Of a stretch of DNA of 6,902 nt, positions 4,811 to 6,902 are shown piece by piece (the first letter of the stretch is position 1; each line of letters opens with the position of its first letter). The notes beneath the pieces were generated by a model. It did no database searches. It was not told the origin of the DNA and saw only the letters and a program-made list of their open reading frames with translations. The position numbers and the translations under genes are program-made. Source of the stretch: Prevotellaceae bacterium (GTDB taxonomy: Bacteria; Bacteroidota; Bacteroidia; Bacteroidales; UBA932); the NCBI GenBank assembly GCA_031275145.1, contig JAISPE010000162.1:1-6902 (forward strand), read 5' to 3'.

Positions 4811-6773
4811 CATAAAGTTTCGCAGGGACGACGCAGACGGTTCACTTGGTAGAGCGATTTTAAGAAATATAGCGATTGTATCGGCAGTGTTTATCCTTAC
4901 CTTTTCAATTATGCTGATAACAAATTATTTTCAGGTAAGAAATATCAATCCCTTACAGACGGAAGTAATCGAAACGCTGAAACAGATTAACGACGAAAAT
5001 GCTGATAACGTCGAACTTCAGGAACAGATACGTCAACTCGATCTGCTGGCGCGTAAGGCATACTTCATCCGTCGAGACCATCTGATGGCGGGGGTTTATA
5101 TTCTGATAGCCGTACTGGCGGTGTTTATCGTAACTCTACGTTTCTATTATGCCGAAGATAAAACTCTCCCCGGCAAACAGGTAGCGCCCGTCGATGAGTG
5201 GATGATTAAGACTCATGCACGGAAATATATCCGGTGGGCAGCCGGCGGACTTGTTGTTGCTGCGCTGGCGTTTGCGTTTCTCTCGTCGCCGTACATGAGT
5301 ATGAGCGGCGGGAAACCTGTCGTCACAAAAACCGCCGCCGTCGATAATATTGTGGACGCAGCAGAGGAACAGCTGTCCGGTACGGAAGAAAATTATGATT
5401 CGGAATACAGTCAAGCCGTTCCGAAAGAAGAAAATCCGGAAACGGAAACGGATGAATCGACAGACTCTGCCAGACACGCTCCGGCCGCAACAGCATCTCC
5501 GACAAGCGCATCGGCCGAAACAGCATTGACTGAAACAGCGACTCCGTCAACGGCTCAGGCTGAAACGGCATCGACCGAAACAGCGACTGCCGAAAAAACC
5601 GAACAGTCGAAACAGCCGGACATCCCCAAAGTAACCCATAACGGATTTCGGGGAAACAATTCCAATGCCGTTTCATCTGCAAAGGGAATCCCTGTGAGCT
5701 GGAATCTCGACACCGGCGAAAACATTGCATGGCAAAGCGAGGTCCCGAAACCCGGATATAATTCTCCCGTTGTCAACGGCAACAGGGTATTCATCACCGG
5801 CGCCGACGAACAGACGCGCGAACTGTATTGCTTCGATCTGTTTACCGGCGAAAAACTCTGGACTCTGGAAGCAAACGACATCCCCGGCTCGCCCGCACAG
5901 ATGCCGAAGACCACCGAAGATACGGGACTTGCCGCTTCGACCGTCGCCACAAACGGCAAACACGTCTGCGCAATATTCGCTTCCGGCGACCTGATTTGCG
6001 CCGACATGGACGGTAAGCCGGTTTGGGCGAAAAACCTCGGCGTCCCGCAAAATCACTACGGATACGCATCGTCGCTGCTCGTCTTCGGAAACCTGCTGAT
6101 TGTGCAGTACGACAACAGCAACACGCCGCGCATCATCGCACTGGACCTGGCCACCGGAACGGAACGATGGAACACGTCGCGACAGGAAAAAATCACATGG
6201 AGTTCGCCGATCATAGCATACGTCAACAACACTCCACAGTTAGTGCTGATGGGAAATCCCGCTATCACGGCGTACAACCCGAACAGCGGCGAACAGTACT
6301 GGCGGGTCGAAGGTCTGAACGGCGAAGTGGCGTCAAGTCCGTGCAGCGCAGCGGGAACGGTATTCGGCGCAAGCGAATATGCCGCGCTGATTGCCGTCGA
6401 TGCCTCAACAGGCAAAACCCTGTGGACGGCAAACGACTATCTCCCCGAAGTATCGTCGCCCGCAGCGACAAAAGACAACGTATATCTTGCCACAAGCTAC
6501 GGCGTACTCGCATGTTACGATGCCAAAACGGGAGAACTGAAACACGCTCGCGAACTGAATACAGAGTTTTATTCATCCCCCGTCATCGTCGAAGGCAAAC
6601 TTTACATCTTCAGCAATGACGGCGTTCTGTACATATACTCGGCAAACAGCGATTTCAAACTGCTTAACTCGTTCGAGACGGGACAGAAAACTTTCGCCAC
6701 CCCAGCCTTTACCGACGGTCGAATAATTGTGAGGACAGAAAACAGCCTTTACTGTGTGACGGAAAAAGGATAA
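4794..6773 (+). CDS. Membrane-anchored PQQ-like beta-propeller protein
   Basis: This 659-residue protein has three predicted membrane segments (about 25-44, 98-116, 147-164), with a polar, probably coiled-coil stretch (about 50-92) between the first two. A Thr/Ala/Glu-rich linker (about 175-280) follows. From about 283 to the end lies a beta-propeller with repeated A-x-D-x-x-T-G-x-x-x-W signatures, best at 449-459 and 534-544 and degenerate near 346, 403, 493, 574 and 613, giving roughly seven or eight blades. Positive-inside topology puts the propeller in the periplasm. The fold is that of PQQ dehydrogenases and BamB. No lipobox is seen, which argues against BamB, and no CxxCH haem motif or adjacent Cys-Cys pair, which argues against a classical quinoprotein alcohol dehydrogenase. 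It sits 89 bp after the NapH-like gene with no promoter motif between, so it probably works with the iron-sulfur proteins; whether it binds PQQ is unknown. Confidence 0.8.
   Translation: MKWIKYIKFRRDDADGSLGRAILRNIAIVSAVFILTFSIMLITNYFQVRNINPLQTEVIETLKQINDENADNVELQEQIRQLDLLARKAYFIRRDHLMAGVYILIAVLAVFIVTLRFYYAEDKTLPGKQVAPVDEWMIKTHARKYIRWAAGGLVVAALAFAFLSSPYMSMSGGKPVVTKTAAVDNIVDAAEEQLSGTEENYDSEYSQAVPKEENPETETDESTDSARHAPAATASPTSASAETALTETATPSTAQAETASTETATAEKTEQSKQPDIPKVTHNGFRGNNSNAVSSAKGIPVSWNLDTGENIAWQSEVPKPGYNSPVVNGNRVFITGADEQTRELYCFDLFTGEKLWTLEANDIPGSPAQMPKTTEDTGLAASTVATNGKHVCAIFASGDLICADMDGKPVWAKNLGVPQNHYGYASSLLVFGNLLIVQYDNSNTPRIIALDLATGTERWNTSRQEKITWSSPIIAYVNNTPQLVLMGNPAITAYNPNSGEQYWRVEGLNGEVASSPCSAAGTVFGASEYAALIAVDASTGKTLWTANDYLPEVSSPAATKDNVYLATSYGVLACYDAKTGELKHARELNTEFYSSPVIVEGKLYIFSNDGVLYIYSANSDFKLLNSFETGQKTFATPAFTDGRIIVRTENSLYCVTEKG
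5514..5603 (+). repeat. Two 45-bp copies in the propeller-gene linker
   Basis: Residues 241-250 (AETALTETAT) and 256-265 (AETASTETAT) are near-identical and lie 15 residues apart, so the DNA is a two-copy, 45-bp imperfect duplication. The flanking linker is also rich in Ala, Thr, Ser and Glu. It behaves like a flexible tether whose length could change by slippage without shifting the frame. Confidence 0.7.
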
Positions 6774-6779
6774 ATTTCA

Positions 6780-6902
6780 CAGTCCCAGGGGTGACGCATT
6801 TAAATTTGTATTAGTTTCAAAAGATATTCTTTGTTCCAAGCGGCTTTTAGTCTTTTAGAACGTAAAGATTCTGAACCTGCATCTTTTTTGAGCAAATTTA
6901 GA
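6780..6902 (-). mobile_element. Insertion sequence end, truncated by window edge
   Basis: The element probably ends near CAGTCCCAGGGGTGA (6780-6794), six bases past the stop codon of the propeller gene and six bases before the transposase stop. The other terminus and any target duplication lie outside the window, so the exact boundary is inferred. It may have displaced the terminator of the upstream operon, since none is seen in 6774-6779. Confidence 0.5.
6800..6902 (-). CDS. Transposase C-terminus, probable ISAs1 family (partial)
   Basis: The minus strand is open from the window edge to a TAA at 6800-6802, giving 33 codons that begin LNLLKKDAGSESLRSKR and end in AAWNKEYLLKLIQI. From memory, the pattern of a Leu-rich helix, a basic KRLKA segment and a W..EYLLKL ending resembles the C-terminus of ISAs1/H-repeat-type DDE transposases. 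The catalytic Asp/Glu residues are outside the window, so neither family nor integrity can be confirmed. Other IS families with a similar basic tail are possible. Confidence 0.55.
   Translation of the reverse strand, partial: LNLLKKDAGSESLRSKRLKAAWNKEYLLKLIQI

Noticed and set aside
4794..6773. BamB outer-membrane assembly lipoprotein
   Set aside because: The propeller is similar in kind, but there is no lipobox; instead there are three membrane segments and a long linker, and the context is iron-sulfur redox genes.
2870..6773. c-type cytochrome in the cassette
   Set aside because: No CxxCH motif occurs in the three proteins; the cysteine groups are ferredoxin-type.

Overview
The window looks like a chromosomal segment of a Bacteroidota bacterium, most likely order Bacteroidales. 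The main reasons are two exact TATCTTTG promoter elements (the TAnnTTTG -7 motif of that phylum), A-rich leaders without strong Shine-Dalgarno sites, a PurQ that reads like Bacteroidales PurQ, and insertion-sequence debris at both ends.

Left end (1-540): about 120 bases with no recognisable gene, then five 42-43 bp tandem units (125-335), fused in frame on the minus strand to a short remnant that resembles an IS110-family transposase (337-540). Minus-strand operon (534-2371): purQ (glutaminase subunit of FGAM synthase, purine synthesis) followed 23 bp later by holB (clamp-loader delta' subunit). An exact minus-strand -7 element sits at 2446-2453.

Intergenic region (2393-2869): 477 bp between two divergent promoters. 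It holds a terminator-like hairpin with an eight-T tail, an inverted repeat with 28-nt arms, a run of 16-17 bp tandem repeats, and a plus-strand promoter at 2815-2822.

Plus-strand cassette (2870-6773): three genes probably transcribed together. The first encodes a membrane-anchored or exported polyferredoxin with 17 cysteines in cluster-type spacing (NapG/MauM-like). The second overlaps it by 4 bp and encodes a polytopic iron-sulfur protein with two CxxxCP motifs and two ferredoxin motifs (NapH/NosR-like). The third, 89 bp on, encodes a three-TM protein with a large periplasmic PQQ-type beta-propeller. A working model is a quinol- or ferredoxin-linked electron path across the inner membrane, with the propeller as periplasmic partner or scaffold. 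The electron acceptor is not in the window, and no CxxCH haem motif was seen in these three proteins. This cassette is the best candidate here for a poorly described system.

Right end (6780-6902): the 3' end of an insertion sequence on the minus strand. It carries the last 33 codons of a probable ISAs1-family transposase and starts 6 bp after the stop codon of the propeller gene.
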